From an uncultured Clostridia bacterium (lineage in GTDB: Bacteria > Bacillota > Clostridia > TANB77 > CAG-508): DNA of 30,236 bases. A program made the position numbers and the translations under genes. The notes under the pieces are model-generated. The model saw nothing but the letters and a program-made list of their open reading frames with translations, had not been told where the DNA came from and ran no database searches. Positions 6,743 through 15,345 of this stretch are shown piece by piece (position 1 is the stretch's first letter; every line of letters begins with the position of its first letter). The stretch is from NCBI GenBank assembly GCA_934167435.1, contig CAKPKZ010000004.1, forward strand, positions 1-30,236, given 5' to 3'.

Positions 6743-7657
6743 TTATTTAGTGTTTTCATCTTTTTTTGGTGATATTTTCTCTTTAATTTTAAATATTCCA
6801 CTATTCTTTTTTTCTGTAACAAATCTTTTAGTTACAACATTACTAATTAATATTTTTTTCAAAACATCTTCTCTAACATCTGCAATTAATGTGCCATCTT
6901 TAGCAACAGAAATTTTTCCTGTTTCTTCAGAAACAACAACAACTATACTATCTGATTCTTTTGAAATTCCAATTGCGGCTCTATGTCTTGTACCTAGTTC
7001 TTGAGCAATGTCTTTGTCATCTGCAAGTGGTAATACGCATGCTGCAGCCGCAATTTTGTTATTACTTATAATAACTGCTCCATCGTGTAAAGGTGTTTTA
7101 GGTACAAATATATTAACTAATAATTGAGGTGATACTTCTGAATCCATAGGCACACCTGTATTTATAATATCTTTTATTTCTATATCTCTTTCTATAACAA
7201 TTAATGCACCTGTTTTTGTTTTTGAAAGTTCCGATGCTGCAATAACAATTTTATATATATCTTCTTTTGTTTTTGTTGCAATATCGCTGTCAAATCCAAA
7301 AAAACGTGTAAATTTGTTAGTTCCTAATTGTTCAAGTGCTCTTCTAAGTTCTGGTTGAAATATTACAATTATTGCAATAACTCCCCAGTTCATTATTCCT
7401 GTTAAAATTGAATTTAATATTTTTAAATTTAACAGTGCACTTGCCCATGTTATAACTAATAATAATGCTATACCTTTTATTAATTGCCAAGCTCGTGAGC
7501 CTTTTACAATTCTAATAAAACTATATAGCAAAAATATTACTATTGCTATATCAAAAACAAATGTTATCATTTTGAATGGGCTTTCTTGTAAAGAATGAAA
7601 ATATGCTAATATATTTTCATTATAAAAATTTTGAAAATTTATTCCTAAATTATTCAT
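6743..7657 (-). CDS. cdaA: Diadenylate cyclase CdaA
   Basis: 304 residues. It makes cyclic di-AMP from two ATP; c-di-AMP controls potassium and osmolyte balance and wall homeostasis. Three hydrophobic helices occupy about 31-105, followed by the DAC domain with DGA (192-194) and GTRHRAA (222-228), the two catalytic and ATP-binding motifs. The C-terminal 20 residues are charged. GAGGAG precedes the ATG at 7655-7657. In most Firmicutes cdaA is followed by the regulator ybbR/cdaR and glmM; here truA follows and no ybbR-like gene is in the window. A 50-residue membrane protein is encoded directly upstream and probably co-transcribed. Confidence 0.95.
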   Translation of the reverse strand: MNNLGINFQNFYNENILAYFHSLQESPFKMITFVFDIAIVIFLLYSFIRIVKGSRAWQLIKGIALLLVITWASALLNLKILNSILTGIMNWGVIAIIVIFQPELRRALEQLGTNKFTRFFGFDSDIATKTKEDIYKIVIAASELSKTKTGALIVIERDIEIKDIINTGVPMDSEVSPQLLVNIFVPKTPLHDGAVIISNNKIAAAACVLPLADDKDIAQELGTRHRAAIGISKESDSIVVVVSEETGKISVAKDGTLIADVREDVLKKILISNVVTKRFVTEKKNSGIFKIKEKISPKKDENTK

Positions 7658-7672
7658 ATATTACTCCTCTTA

Positions 7673-7825
7673 TTATACATTCATTAGTGCGTATATAAAT
7701 GAAGCGCTTGTTCCTACAAGCATTAATAGTGCTAAAAATCCTGCCATTAATTTTACAAATATTTCGCCTTTTTCTCTACTTTTTTTATGTATTTTTTTCT
7801 CGTTTAAATCTTTTTCTTTTTTCAT
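7673..7825 (-). CDS. 50-residue single-pass membrane protein upstream of cdaA
   Basis: ATG at 7823-7825, GGAAG ribosome binding site, stop at 7673-7675. The product begins MKKEKDLNEKKIHKKSREK, then has one hydrophobic helix (about 22-47) ending in YALMNV. The stop lies 15 bases before the cdaA start, just ahead of the cdaA ribosome binding site, so translation may be coupled. It has the layout of short DUF4044- or Prli42-like proteins (basic N-terminus, one C-terminal helix), but I cannot assign it firmly. A good promoter lies upstream. Confidence 0.65.
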   Translation of the reverse strand: MKKEKDLNEKKIHKKSREKGEIFVKLMAGFLALLMLVGTSASFIYALMNV

Positions 7826-7858
7826 GAGTAAATCTTCCTTTCTTTTTATTCTGCTACT

Positions 7859-7886
7859 ATTATATCACATAATAAGTTTTTTTCAA
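7859..7886 (-). promoter_or_regulatory. Promoter of the small membrane protein-cdaA unit
   Basis: TTGAAA (7881-7886) and TATAAT (7859-7864) are 16 bases apart, with a TG extension (TGATATAAT). It sits in the gap after pdp, giving cdaA its own expression. Confidence 0.75.
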
Positions 7887-7912
7887 TGTTTTTTTGACAA
7901 ATCCATTATTTA

Positions 7913-9220
7913 CTATTTTTTCTTTACATCTAATATTATTGGTATTGTTTTTGGTTTTTTAGTATTTATTTTTATTATTGATAATATTTCCTTTTTTGCA
8001 TATTCTAATTTTTCTTTTGAATTAGAGTGTATATATGCTAAAATGTCGTTTTTATTAACTTGATCCCCTACTTTTTTGTTTAATATAATTCCTACTTCTG
8101 GCTCTATTACATCTTCTTTTTTTACTCTACCAGCTCCTAAATAACAAGCAAGTTTTCCTATGCTTTGAGCATTAATTGAATTTATATATCCTAAGTCTTT
8201 TGTTCTAACTTCTTCTATATATTTAGCTTTTTTAAACTTATTTATATCGTTTATATAAGAAATATCTCCTCCTTGGTTTTGCACAAGTTCTAGAAATTTA
8301 CTATATGCTTTACCATTTTGTATATTCTCTAACATCTTTTGTTTATTTTCTTCTATGTTCTCTCCTAAATTTGCAAGTTTTATCATATATGCCCCCAATT
8401 CTAGTACAACCTCTTTTACATCTTGTGGCATATCTCCTTTTAAGAATTTTACCGCTTCTATTACTTCTAATGTATTTCCTACAGCATATCCTAAAGGCTC
8501 GTCCATATTTGTTAAAATACAAACTGTTTCTCTATTTGCTAAATTTCCTATTTGTATCATCTCTTCTGATAATTTTTTTGCGTCTTCTAGTGTTTTCATA
8601 AATGCCCCTGACCCCACAGTTACATCTAATACTATTTTCTCTGCCCCACTTGCAATTTTTTTACTCATTATACTTGATGCAATTAATGGTATACTTTCAA
8701 CACATGAAATACAATCACGCAATGCATACATTTTTTTATCTGCTGGAGCTAAATTCATTGTTTGAGTAATCATACTTATTCCTATATTTTTTACATTTTG
8801 TATAAATTCATTTATACAAATATTAGTTTTATATCCAGGAATTGCTTCTAATTTATCTGCTGTTCCACCTGTAAATCCCAAACCTCTTCCTGACATTTTT
8901 GCTACTGGAACTCCTATAGAGGCTACTAATGGTAATAAAATTAGTGATACCTTATCCCCCACTCCTCCTGTTGAGTGTTTATCAACAATTATTTTATTTA
9001 ATGTGGATAAGTCTAGTATTTCTCCAGAATTTGCCATTGCAAAACTTAAATTTGTTGTTTCTTCTTTACTCATTCCATTTAAAAATATTGCCATTAATAA
9101 AGAAGCTGCTTGATAATCTGCAACTTCACCATTTGTATAACCTTTAACAAAATATTCTATTTCTTCTTTTGTTAAACTTTTTTTGTTTCTTTTCTTTTCT
9201 ATTATTTCTAATATATTCAT
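7913..9220 (-). CDS. pdp: Pyrimidine-nucleoside (thymidine) phosphorylase
   Basis: 435 residues, normal for the family. It cleaves pyrimidine nucleosides with phosphate to base plus (deoxy)ribose-1-phosphate in salvage. Signatures: KHSTGGVGDKVSL (phosphate-binding), MSGRGLGFTGGTADKLEAI, and SSIMSKKIASGAEKIVLDV; the C-terminal domain ends in a biotin-carrier-like fold. The rnhB stop codon lies 9 bases upstream and overlaps the AGGAG ribosome binding site, so translation is probably coupled. Pdp, DeoA and thymidine-specific enzymes cannot be separated by eye. Confidence 0.93.
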   Translation of the reverse strand: MNILEIIEKKRNKKSLTKEEIEYFVKGYTNGEVADYQAASLLMAIFLNGMSKEETTNLSFAMANSGEILDLSTLNKIIVDKHSTGGVGDKVSLILLPLVASIGVPVAKMSGRGLGFTGGTADKLEAIPGYKTNICINEFIQNVKNIGISMITQTMNLAPADKKMYALRDCISCVESIPLIASSIMSKKIASGAEKIVLDVTVGSGAFMKTLEDAKKLSEEMIQIGNLANRETVCILTNMDEPLGYAVGNTLEVIEAVKFLKGDMPQDVKEVVLELGAYMIKLANLGENIEENKQKMLENIQNGKAYSKFLELVQNQGGDISYINDINKFKKAKYIEEVRTKDLGYINSINAQSIGKLACYLGAGRVKKEDVIEPEVGIILNKKVGDQVNKNDILAYIHSNSKEKLEYAKKEILSIIKINTKKPKTIPIILDVKKK

Positions 9221-9229
9221 TTTAGTCTC

Positions 9230-9856
9230 CTATATAAATTTTTTTGTAAAACTTCTTCTATGTATTGGACATAATCCATATTCTTTTATAGCTTCAATAT
9301 GCTTAGCTGTTCCATATCCTTTATGTGCTGCAAATCCATATTGTGGATATACTTTGTCCCACTCTCTCATTATTCTATCCCTTGTTACTTTTGCAAGTAT
9401 TGATGCTGCTGCAATTGAATAACATTTAGCATCTCCTTTTATTATTGATTGGTATGGTATTCCTTGAGTATCTATTTTATTTAAAGCATCAACTATTATT
9501 AAGTCTGGCTTAATGTCTAATTCTTTTACACATGTTGTTAATCCTTTTTTAGTTGCATTTAAAATATTTATATTATCAATTTCATCTTGCCCAATAATTG
9601 CAACACTGTAACTTATTGCCTCTTCTATAATTAAGTCATATAATTTTTCTCTTTTCTTTTCAGACACTTTTTTAGAGTCATTTACTCCTTCTATCATAGA
9701 ATCTTCTGGCATTATTACACTTGCTACTACTACTGGTCCTGCAAGTGGTCCTCTTCCTGCCTCATCTATTCCTGCTATATAATTTATTCCTTTTTGGTGT
9801 AAATCTTTTTCTATTTTTTTTAAATTTGTTAATCTTTCTATTTCTTTTTCTTTCAT
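9230..9856 (-). CDS. rnhB: Ribonuclease HII
   Basis: 208 residues. It removes ribonucleotides from DNA and RNA from RNA-DNA hybrids. YIAGIDEAGRGPLAGPVVVA carries the first catalytic Asp-Glu pair, followed by DSKKVSEKKRE and, later, IVDALNKID with SIAAASILAKVTRDR. AAGGG precedes the ATG. It lies between the pilin-like gene (20 bases upstream) and pdp (9 bases downstream), probably one operon from the promoter at 10403-10431. Confidence 0.95.
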   Translation of the reverse strand: MKEKEIERLTNLKKIEKDLHQKGINYIAGIDEAGRGPLAGPVVVASVIMPEDSMIEGVNDSKKVSEKKREKLYDLIIEEAISYSVAIIGQDEIDNINILNATKKGLTTCVKELDIKPDLIIVDALNKIDTQGIPYQSIIKGDAKCYSIAAASILAKVTRDRIMREWDKVYPQYGFAAHKGYGTAKHIEAIKEYGLCPIHRRSFTKKFI

Positions 9857-9875
9857 CTTTTTCCCTTATTTCTTT

Positions 9876-10376
9876 TTATTGTAATTTTTGTAAATCTGAT
9901 AATGAGTAATATGTTTTACCATCTTTTGTAAATCCTTTTGTATTGTAAACTTCTACCGTTACGTCTGTAAGATTATATTTTACTAAATAATATCCTTCTT
10001 TTTCATTGCTATCTACTCCATTTATTCCCATATCTTTTAGGGTATCTGTTGTTAATTTATATGCATATTCTTTTTTGCTGCTATCTATCTGTATCTGCCC
10101 ACTATTTGTTATTTCAGTTCCTTTTAATGACGCTTTTGCGTTATTTATTTTTTCCTCTGATACATTTTCTTCTGTTCCTAATTTAAAGCTAGCTTCTTCG
10201 CAACACGCCTTTGTCTTTGCTTGTATTAAAAGCATATTTGTTTTTAAACTTTCTAGTTGTGCTTTTTTTATGGTTTCTCCTCCATTATATACTCCGATAC
10301 CTGCAAGTATTAATAAAACAATTATTGTTATAGTTAAAGCTACTAATGTAACACCATTATTATTTTTTATATTCAT
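9876..10376 (-). CDS. Type IV prepilin-like protein without the usual Glu5
   Basis: 166 residues. The N-terminus MNIKNNNG then VTLVALTITIIVLLILAGI is a class III prepilin leader: a short basic leader, cleavage after Gly8, and a hydrophobic helix. The mature chain starts V-T-L-V-A, so the usual F1 and E5 are missing; E5 normally aids methylation and subunit assembly. The soluble part is acidic and lysine-rich with one CC pair. No pilus assembly ATPase or prepilin peptidase is in the window, so it is an orphan pilin or pseudopilin. It appears to be co-transcribed with rnhB and pdp. Confidence 0.7.
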   Translation of the reverse strand: MNIKNNNGVTLVALTITIIVLLILAGIGVYNGGETIKKAQLESLKTNMLLIQAKTKACCEEASFKLGTEENVSEEKINNAKASLKGTEITNSGQIQIDSSKKEYAYKLTTDTLKDMGINGVDSNEKEGYYLVKYNLTDVTVEVYNTKGFTKDGKTYYSLSDLQKLQ

Positions 10377-10402
10377 AGTTAACTCCCTTTACTTTTTTTA
10401 CT

Positions 10403-10431
10403 ATTATATAATTTGATTTAATTATTTTCAA
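10403..10431 (-). promoter_or_regulatory. Promoter of the pilin-rnhB-pdp unit
   Basis: TTGAAA (10426-10431) and TATAAT (10403-10408) with a 17-base spacer, upstream of the GGGAGTT ribosome binding site of the pilin-like gene. Confidence 0.75.
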
Positions 10432-10459
10432 TAAAATTTATTTAAATTTGTATAAATTT

Positions 10460-10514
10460 TCACAAAAAAGTCACAAATATGTTGTATTCTTTGAGTATAT
10501 TAGGTTATTATAAT
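10460..10514 (+). promoter_or_regulatory. htrA promoter with phased TCACAAA direct repeats
   Basis: A perfect -10 TATAAT (10509-10514) lacks a recognisable -35 at normal distance. Two direct repeats TCACAAA (10460-10466 and 10471-10477) lie 11 bp apart, one helical turn, just upstream of where a -35 would be. This arrangement suits a response regulator of the OmpR type; CssR control of htrA in Bacillus is the known parallel. The regulator's identity is inference. Confidence 0.5.
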
Positions 10515-10546
10515 ACTATTAATACAAATTTTAGGAGGTTTTATAT

Positions 10547-11806
10547 ATGGAAGAAAATAAAAAAGATAATAATTTTAAAGCTGTTAGCAACCCTAATACA
10601 TATTCATCTTATAACAGTTCAGAAAAAAGTCATAATAAATCTGGATTTGGAAAAAGTGTAATTTTACCATTTATTAGTGGTGTAGTTGGTTGCGGTGTAG
10701 TTCTTGGAACTTGCTTTGGCATTCCAGAAGTAAAATCTAAACTTTTAGGTTCTACTAATTTTTCACACGTAGAAAGTAATACATCTACTTCTAGTCCTTC
10801 AGCAGGAACAGTAAGTCAAGTATCATTGTCAAAATATTCAGATACATCTGTATATGCCGCAAATAAAATTTTACCTTCAATTGTTGGAATAAAAGTTGAA
10901 TATACAGTAAATTCTCCTTTATCATTTTTCAACTCTAAAACCACATCATCTAGTGCTACAGCTTCTGGCTCTGGAATTATAATTAGTGATGATGGTTATA
11001 TTTTAACTAATAACCATATTGTTGCAACATCATCTTCTGAATCTTATTATGAAGTATCTGATGCAAACAAAGTAACAGTTACATTATATAATGACGAAAC
11101 AGAATATGAAGCAAAAATAGTTGGAAAAGATGAGCAAACAGATTTAGCTGTTATTAAAATAGAAAAAACTGGACTTTCAAAAGCCGAATTTGCAGATTCT
11201 GATTCTATAAAAGTTGGAGAATTTGCAATGGCTGTTGGAAATCCTTTAGGAATGCAAAGCAGTATAACATGTGGAGTTATTAGTGCAGTAAACAGAGAAG
11301 TTACTGACTCTGATGGTAAAAAGTTTAAATTAATTCAAACAGATGCTGCTATAAACTCTGGTAATAGTGGTGGGGCTTTAGTTAATAGTGAAGGAAAAGT
11401 TATAGGAATTAATACATTAAAATTATCTGGAACTGGAATTGAAGGTATGGGATTTGCAATACCAATAAATTCTACAACAGACATAACTTCTCAATTAATT
11501 CAATATAGTAAAGTAAAAAGACCTTATATTGGAATTTCTGGAATTGATTTAGACGAAAAAAATGCAAAAACATATAATTTAGTTGTTGGTGTATATGTAA
11601 AATCAGTTGAAGATTTCTCTGCTGCCGAAAAAGCCGGTGTAAAATCTGGTGATGTTATTATTGAAGCAGATGGAACAAAAATAACTAAAATGGACGAACT
11701 AAATGAAATTAAAAACAAACATCAAATTGGTGATGAGTTAAAATTAAAAATTAACAGAGATGGAAAAGAAAAAGAATTAACTATTACACTTGGTGAACAA
11801 CCATAA
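10547..11806 (+). CDS. htrA: HtrA/DegP-type membrane-anchored serine protease
   Basis: 419 residues. It degrades or refolds damaged exported proteins at the outer face of the membrane. A charged cytoplasmic N-terminus is followed by one membrane helix (38-60), a Ser/Thr-rich linker, the trypsin-like domain with His157 (TNNHIV), Asp199 (TDLAVI) and Ser274 (GNSGGAL), and one PDZ domain (about 318-415, starting PYIGISG). The ribosome binding site TTAGGAGGT is excellent. The gene is transcribed alone. Confidence 0.95.
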   Translation: MEENKKDNNFKAVSNPNTYSSYNSSEKSHNKSGFGKSVILPFISGVVGCGVVLGTCFGIPEVKSKLLGSTNFSHVESNTSTSSPSAGTVSQVSLSKYSDTSVYAANKILPSIVGIKVEYTVNSPLSFFNSKTTSSSATASGSGIIISDDGYILTNNHIVATSSSESYYEVSDANKVTVTLYNDETEYEAKIVGKDEQTDLAVIKIEKTGLSKAEFADSDSIKVGEFAMAVGNPLGMQSSITCGVISAVNREVTDSDGKKFKLIQTDAAINSGNSGGALVNSEGKVIGINTLKLSGTGIEGMGFAIPINSTTDITSQLIQYSKVKRPYIGISGIDLDEKNAKTYNLVVGVYVKSVEDFSAAEKAGVKSGDVIIEADGTKITKMDELNEIKNKHQIGDELKLKINRDGKEKELTITLGEQP

Positions 11807-11835
11807 ATAAGAAATAACTTATTTTTCACTTTAAG

Positions 11836-11959
11836 TTCACAAAAAGGACAAATTTCATTAGTATATTATATACAGATCAGCAAAAGTATAGCTGATTTGA
11901 AATTAAAAACATCCCCTTTTATTTTCAAAAAAAGCGAAACAAAACGTTTCGCTTTTTTA
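11836..11959 (+). ncRNA. Candidate small RNA downstream of htrA
   Basis: No reading frame fits here. TTCAC occurs at 11825-11829 and 11836-11840, again 11 bp apart as in the htrA promoter, followed by a -10-like TATTAT (11864-11869). A transcript from about 11876 would carry a 9-bp hairpin (11873-11899, CAGATCAGC / GCTGATTTG with one G-U), an unpaired stretch containing ATCCCCTTTT (11911-11920), and a strong terminator (11927-11959). The C-rich segment could pair with AAGGGG-type ribosome binding sites, as in some Firmicute regulatory RNAs. It may instead be only the 3' region of htrA mRNA. Confidence 0.35.
11927..11959. terminator. Bidirectional terminator between htrA and the convergent gene
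   Basis: GCGAAAC (11934-11940) pairs with GTTTCGC (11946-11952), extended by A and T runs on both sides, so both strands have a U run. It serves htrA (plus) and the gene ending at 11964 (minus). Confidence 0.9.
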
Positions 11960-11963
11960 TTGT

Positions 11964-12797
11964 TTAATTTATTGTAACTATATCCATTTCGCTAGTTCTT
12001 GCATCATTACCATATGCAAATATTACATAAATGCAATTTGAACTTATATAAAATTGATTTATATTTTCTACTAAATACATTTTATTATTTACATCTCTTT
12101 TATATAAAACATACCCTAATGAGTTTAAATCATCCGCATTTTTCTTTGCATTAGTTATTTTTTCATTTATTTTATTTTGCATATTTTCTTTGTTTATGTT
12201 TCTTAGTTTTAATACATCTATTAATTTAACTTCTTTATTTTGTTTTAAATCATAATTATAAGTTTGTATAATAAGCCTTTGTGCACTTTCTCCTTCTTTT
12301 AGATTAGCCTTAATAATTACTGATAAAATATCATTTTTAATATATGCATTATATTCAACATCATAAATTACATTTTGATTTTTGGTTTTTAATATTTCCT
12401 CATACTTTTGTACAAATTCTTGTATCTCATTATTGTAACTTTTTATTGTGTCATTATCTATATTTATATATGGTATATTTAATTTTACGTCATAGTTATT
12501 AGTTGATGATTTTTCTATTTCTAAATTTGTATATACAATATTTTTATTATTATCTATTAACTTAACTTTATTTAAGTCATATGAATTTTCTAACTTGTTT
12601 AAAAATATATTATCAAAATTTTCTTCTAATTGCTTATTTTCTTCAGTTTCTTTGTTTTGGTTTGTTTGCATTTTAGATGTATTATTAAAAAATTTATTTT
12701 TAATAATAATGCTTGCTATTATAACACATATAATAATTATTATTATATATATTATCTTTTTGTATTTTTTTATTTTACTAATTATATCTTTATTCAT
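11964..12797 (-). CDS. Membrane-anchored exported protein, RsiV/DUF4163-DUF3298-like
   Basis: 277 residues. A short lysine-rich cytoplasmic start, one very hydrophobic helix (14-32) and a charged linker lead to an extracytoplasmic domain (about 85-277). The domain has NYDVKLNIPYINIDNDT and SVIIKANLKEGESAQRLII, followed by YNYDLKQNKEVKLIDVL. That pattern resembles the DUF4163/DUF3298 region of RsiV and PdaC, but I see no deacetylase domain or anti-sigma helix, so the function is unknown. It has its own promoter and is divergent from the Clp ATPase gene. Confidence 0.6.
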   Translation of the reverse strand: MNKDIISKIKKYKKIIYIIIIIICVIIASIIIKNKFFNNTSKMQTNQNKETEENKQLEENFDNIFLNKLENSYDLNKVKLIDNNKNIVYTNLEIEKSSTNNYDVKLNIPYINIDNDTIKSYNNEIQEFVQKYEEILKTKNQNVIYDVEYNAYIKNDILSVIIKANLKEGESAQRLIIQTYNYDLKQNKEVKLIDVLKLRNINKENMQNKINEKITNAKKNADDLNSLGYVLYKRDVNNKMYLVENINQFYISSNCIYVIFAYGNDARTSEMDIVTIN

Positions 12798-12826
12798 TTT
12801 TTACCTCTTTCTTTTGTAATGATTTT

Positions 12827-12855
12827 ATTATAGCATTTGCATTATATTTTTTCAA
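12827..12855 (-). promoter_or_regulatory. Promoter of the anchored exported protein gene
   Basis: TTGAAA (12850-12855) and TATAAT (12827-12832), 17-base spacer, with TGC before the -10 (extended -10). Confidence 0.8.
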
Positions 12856-12886
12856 CATTATTTTTTAATCAAAATATATAAATTTA

Positions 12887-12915
12887 TTGACTATTCATGC
12901 TTTTTACGATATTAT
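12887..12915 (+). promoter_or_regulatory. Promoter of the ClpE-like gene and pgsA
   Basis: TTGACT (12887-12892) and TATTAT (12910-12915), 17-base spacer. I see no pair of GGTCAAA half-sites around it, so the CtsR operator usual for clpE and clpC is not evident. Confidence 0.75.
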
Positions 12916-12952
12916 ATATAATAATATTTTTAAGAAATGAGGAAACGAAAGT

Positions 12953-15325
12953 ATGTTATGTTCAGAATGTAAAAAAAATCCAGCAATACTTTTTTACGAA
13001 AAAATAGATAATGGAAAAAATAAAATGGAAGGATTATGTTACGAATGTGCTAAAAAAAGAGGAATAAACCCTTTAGAAACACTATCTAATCAGCAAGAAT
13101 TCCTAACAAAAGATAAATTAAATTTAAACGATATGTCTAAACAATTTGAAAATATATTTAAAGACTTAGCAGAAAACATTAATTTAGAAGATATAGAAAA
13201 TATGGATGGTGCAATAACATTTAACACATCAAATTCTAATGATGACGAAGATAGTGATGAAACTCCAAAATTCGCAGGAGCCGCAATTCCTTTAGGATCA
13301 TTGTTAGGTAATATGTTTGGTGGAAATAGTTCTTCACAATCAGAATCTAATGATAATTTAGGAAGAAAAAAAGTAAAAGTTGAAAAAAAGAAAAATTCAA
13401 AACAAAATAAAAAGAAAAAATATTTAGACACTTATGGAACTAATTTAACTGTTAAGGCTAAAAATAATGAATTAGATCTAGTAATTGGTAGAGATAAAGA
13501 AATTCAAAGAATGATTCAAATATTAAATAGACGCTCTAAAAATAATCCTTGTTTAATTGGCGAACCTGGTGTTGGTAAAACAGCAATTGCTCAAGGATTA
13601 GCTATTAAAATTGCAAATCAAAATGTACCAGCAAAACTTTTAAATAAAGAAGTTTATTTATTAGACATGACAGCAGTAATTGCAGGAACACAATTTAGAG
13701 GTCAATTTGAGTCTAGAATGAAAGGCATTATTGATGAATGTAGAGAATATCAAAATATTATTTTAGTAATTGACGAAATTCATAATATTATTGGGGCCGG
13801 AGATGGCGAACATTCTATGAATGCAGCAAATATATTAAAACCTGCTTTATCTAATGGTGAAATCCAATTAATAGGTACTACAACCCTTAAAGAATATAGA
13901 AAATACATAGAAAAGGATTCTGCTTTAGAACGTAGATTCCAACAAATTATAGTTGAAGAACCAAATATTGACGATTCTGTAAAAATTCTTGAGGGAATTA
14001 AAAAATATTATGAAGAATACCATAAAGTTAAAATTTCAAATGACGTTATTAGGCAAACTGTTATAATGTCAGAAAAATATATTCATGACAGATTTTTACC
14101 AGATAAGGCTATAGACATTTTAGATGAAGCTTGCTCAAAAATTAATTTAGAAAACAAAGATTTATTTAAATTAGAAATTTTAAAGCAAGAATTAAAACAA
14201 GTTCAAGCTCAAAAAGAAGAAGCAGCTACAGCAGACTCTACTGAAGACTATCAAAAAGCTGCCGATTTAAAAACACGTGAATGCCAATTAGTTGAAGAAA
14301 TTGATAATATTAATAATAAACTAAAACTTAAAAACCTTACAATACAAGATATTGCTAAAGTTATTGAGGGTTGGACAAAAATTCCTGTAACAAAAATTAC
14401 AGAAAAGGAAACTCAAAAACTATTAAATTTAGAAACTAATCTTCATAAAAAAATTATAGGTCAAGAAGAAGCTGTAAATGCAGTATCACGTGCTATTAGA
14501 AGAAACCGTGCTGGTTTAAAAAGCACAAAACGTCCACCATCATTTATTTTTGTTGGACCTACAGGAGTTGGAAAAACTCAACTTGCAAAATCTCTTGCAT
14601 ATGAATTATTTGGTTCTGAAGATTCAATTATAAGAATTGATATGTCAGAGTACATGGAAGGTCATTCTACAGCAAAACTAATAGGAGCTCCTCCAGGTTA
14701 TGTTGGATATGACGATGCAGGTCAACTTACAGAAAAAGTTAAAAGAAAACCTTATTCTATAGTTCTTTTAGACGAAATTGAAAAAGCTCATCCAGATGTA
14801 TTTAATATACTTCTTCAAGTTTTAGATGATGGAAAATTAACCGACTCTCAAGGAAATACTGTTAATTTTTCAAATACAATTATTATTATGACATCTAATG
14901 CTGGTTCTAATTTAAATACAAACTCAATAGGTTTTGCAAAACAATCTATTAACAAAGACAAAATATTAGACAGCTTAAAAGATGTTTTTAGACCAGAATT
15001 TTTAAATAGAATAGATGAAATTGTCTCTTTTAACTCTTTAACAGAGTCTGAACTATTACAAATAGTAGATTTAATGCTTAATGATACATCTATAGCATTA
15101 CTAGATAAAAATATGAAAATGTCTGTTTCAGATAGTGCCAAAAAATTTATTTTAGAAAAAGGAACAAATATAAAATTCGGAGCTAGACCTTTAAGAAGAG
15201 CTATTCAACGATATATTGAAGATGAAATTTCTGAAATGATATTAAAAAATGAAATTTTAAATGGTCAAAATATTAACATAGATTTAAATACAAAAACAAA
15301 CGAATTAATTTTTAAAGTTGATTAG
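12953..15325 (+). CDS. clpE: ClpE-like AAA+ unfoldase with N-terminal zinc finger
   Basis: 790 residues. The N-terminus has a four-cysteine zinc finger (Cys3, Cys6, Cys29, Cys32) instead of the double Clp_N repeat, followed by a Ser/Asp-rich then lysine-rich linker (about 90-157). D1 has Walker A GEPGVGKT (203-210) and Walker B LVIDEI (271-276). A UVR-type motif lies at about 425-450 (DYQKAADLKTRE). D2 has GPTGVGKT (535-542), VLLDEIE (604-610), and SIGF (658-661) where ClpC/ClpE carry the ClpP-docking loop. This order matches ClpE of Bacillus, which unfolds proteins for ClpP. It is somewhat longer than Bacillus ClpE (about 700) because of the linker. pgsA follows after 20 bases. Confidence 0.85.
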   Translation: MLCSECKKNPAILFYEKIDNGKNKMEGLCYECAKKRGINPLETLSNQQEFLTKDKLNLNDMSKQFENIFKDLAENINLEDIENMDGAITFNTSNSNDDEDSDETPKFAGAAIPLGSLLGNMFGGNSSSQSESNDNLGRKKVKVEKKKNSKQNKKKKYLDTYGTNLTVKAKNNELDLVIGRDKEIQRMIQILNRRSKNNPCLIGEPGVGKTAIAQGLAIKIANQNVPAKLLNKEVYLLDMTAVIAGTQFRGQFESRMKGIIDECREYQNIILVIDEIHNIIGAGDGEHSMNAANILKPALSNGEIQLIGTTTLKEYRKYIEKDSALERRFQQIIVEEPNIDDSVKILEGIKKYYEEYHKVKISNDVIRQTVIMSEKYIHDRFLPDKAIDILDEACSKINLENKDLFKLEILKQELKQVQAQKEEAATADSTEDYQKAADLKTRECQLVEEIDNINNKLKLKNLTIQDIAKVIEGWTKIPVTKITEKETQKLLNLETNLHKKIIGQEEAVNAVSRAIRRNRAGLKSTKRPPSFIFVGPTGVGKTQLAKSLAYELFGSEDSIIRIDMSEYMEGHSTAKLIGAPPGYVGYDDAGQLTEKVKRKPYSIVLLDEIEKAHPDVFNILLQVLDDGKLTDSQGNTVNFSNTIIIMTSNAGSNLNTNSIGFAKQSINKDKILDSLKDVFRPEFLNRIDEIVSFNSLTESELLQIVDLMLNDTSIALLDKNMKMSVSDSAKKFILEKGTNIKFGARPLRRAIQRYIEDEISEMILKNEILNGQNINIDLNTKTNELIFKVD

Positions 15326-15345
15326 AAGTAAAATATGGAGGAATC

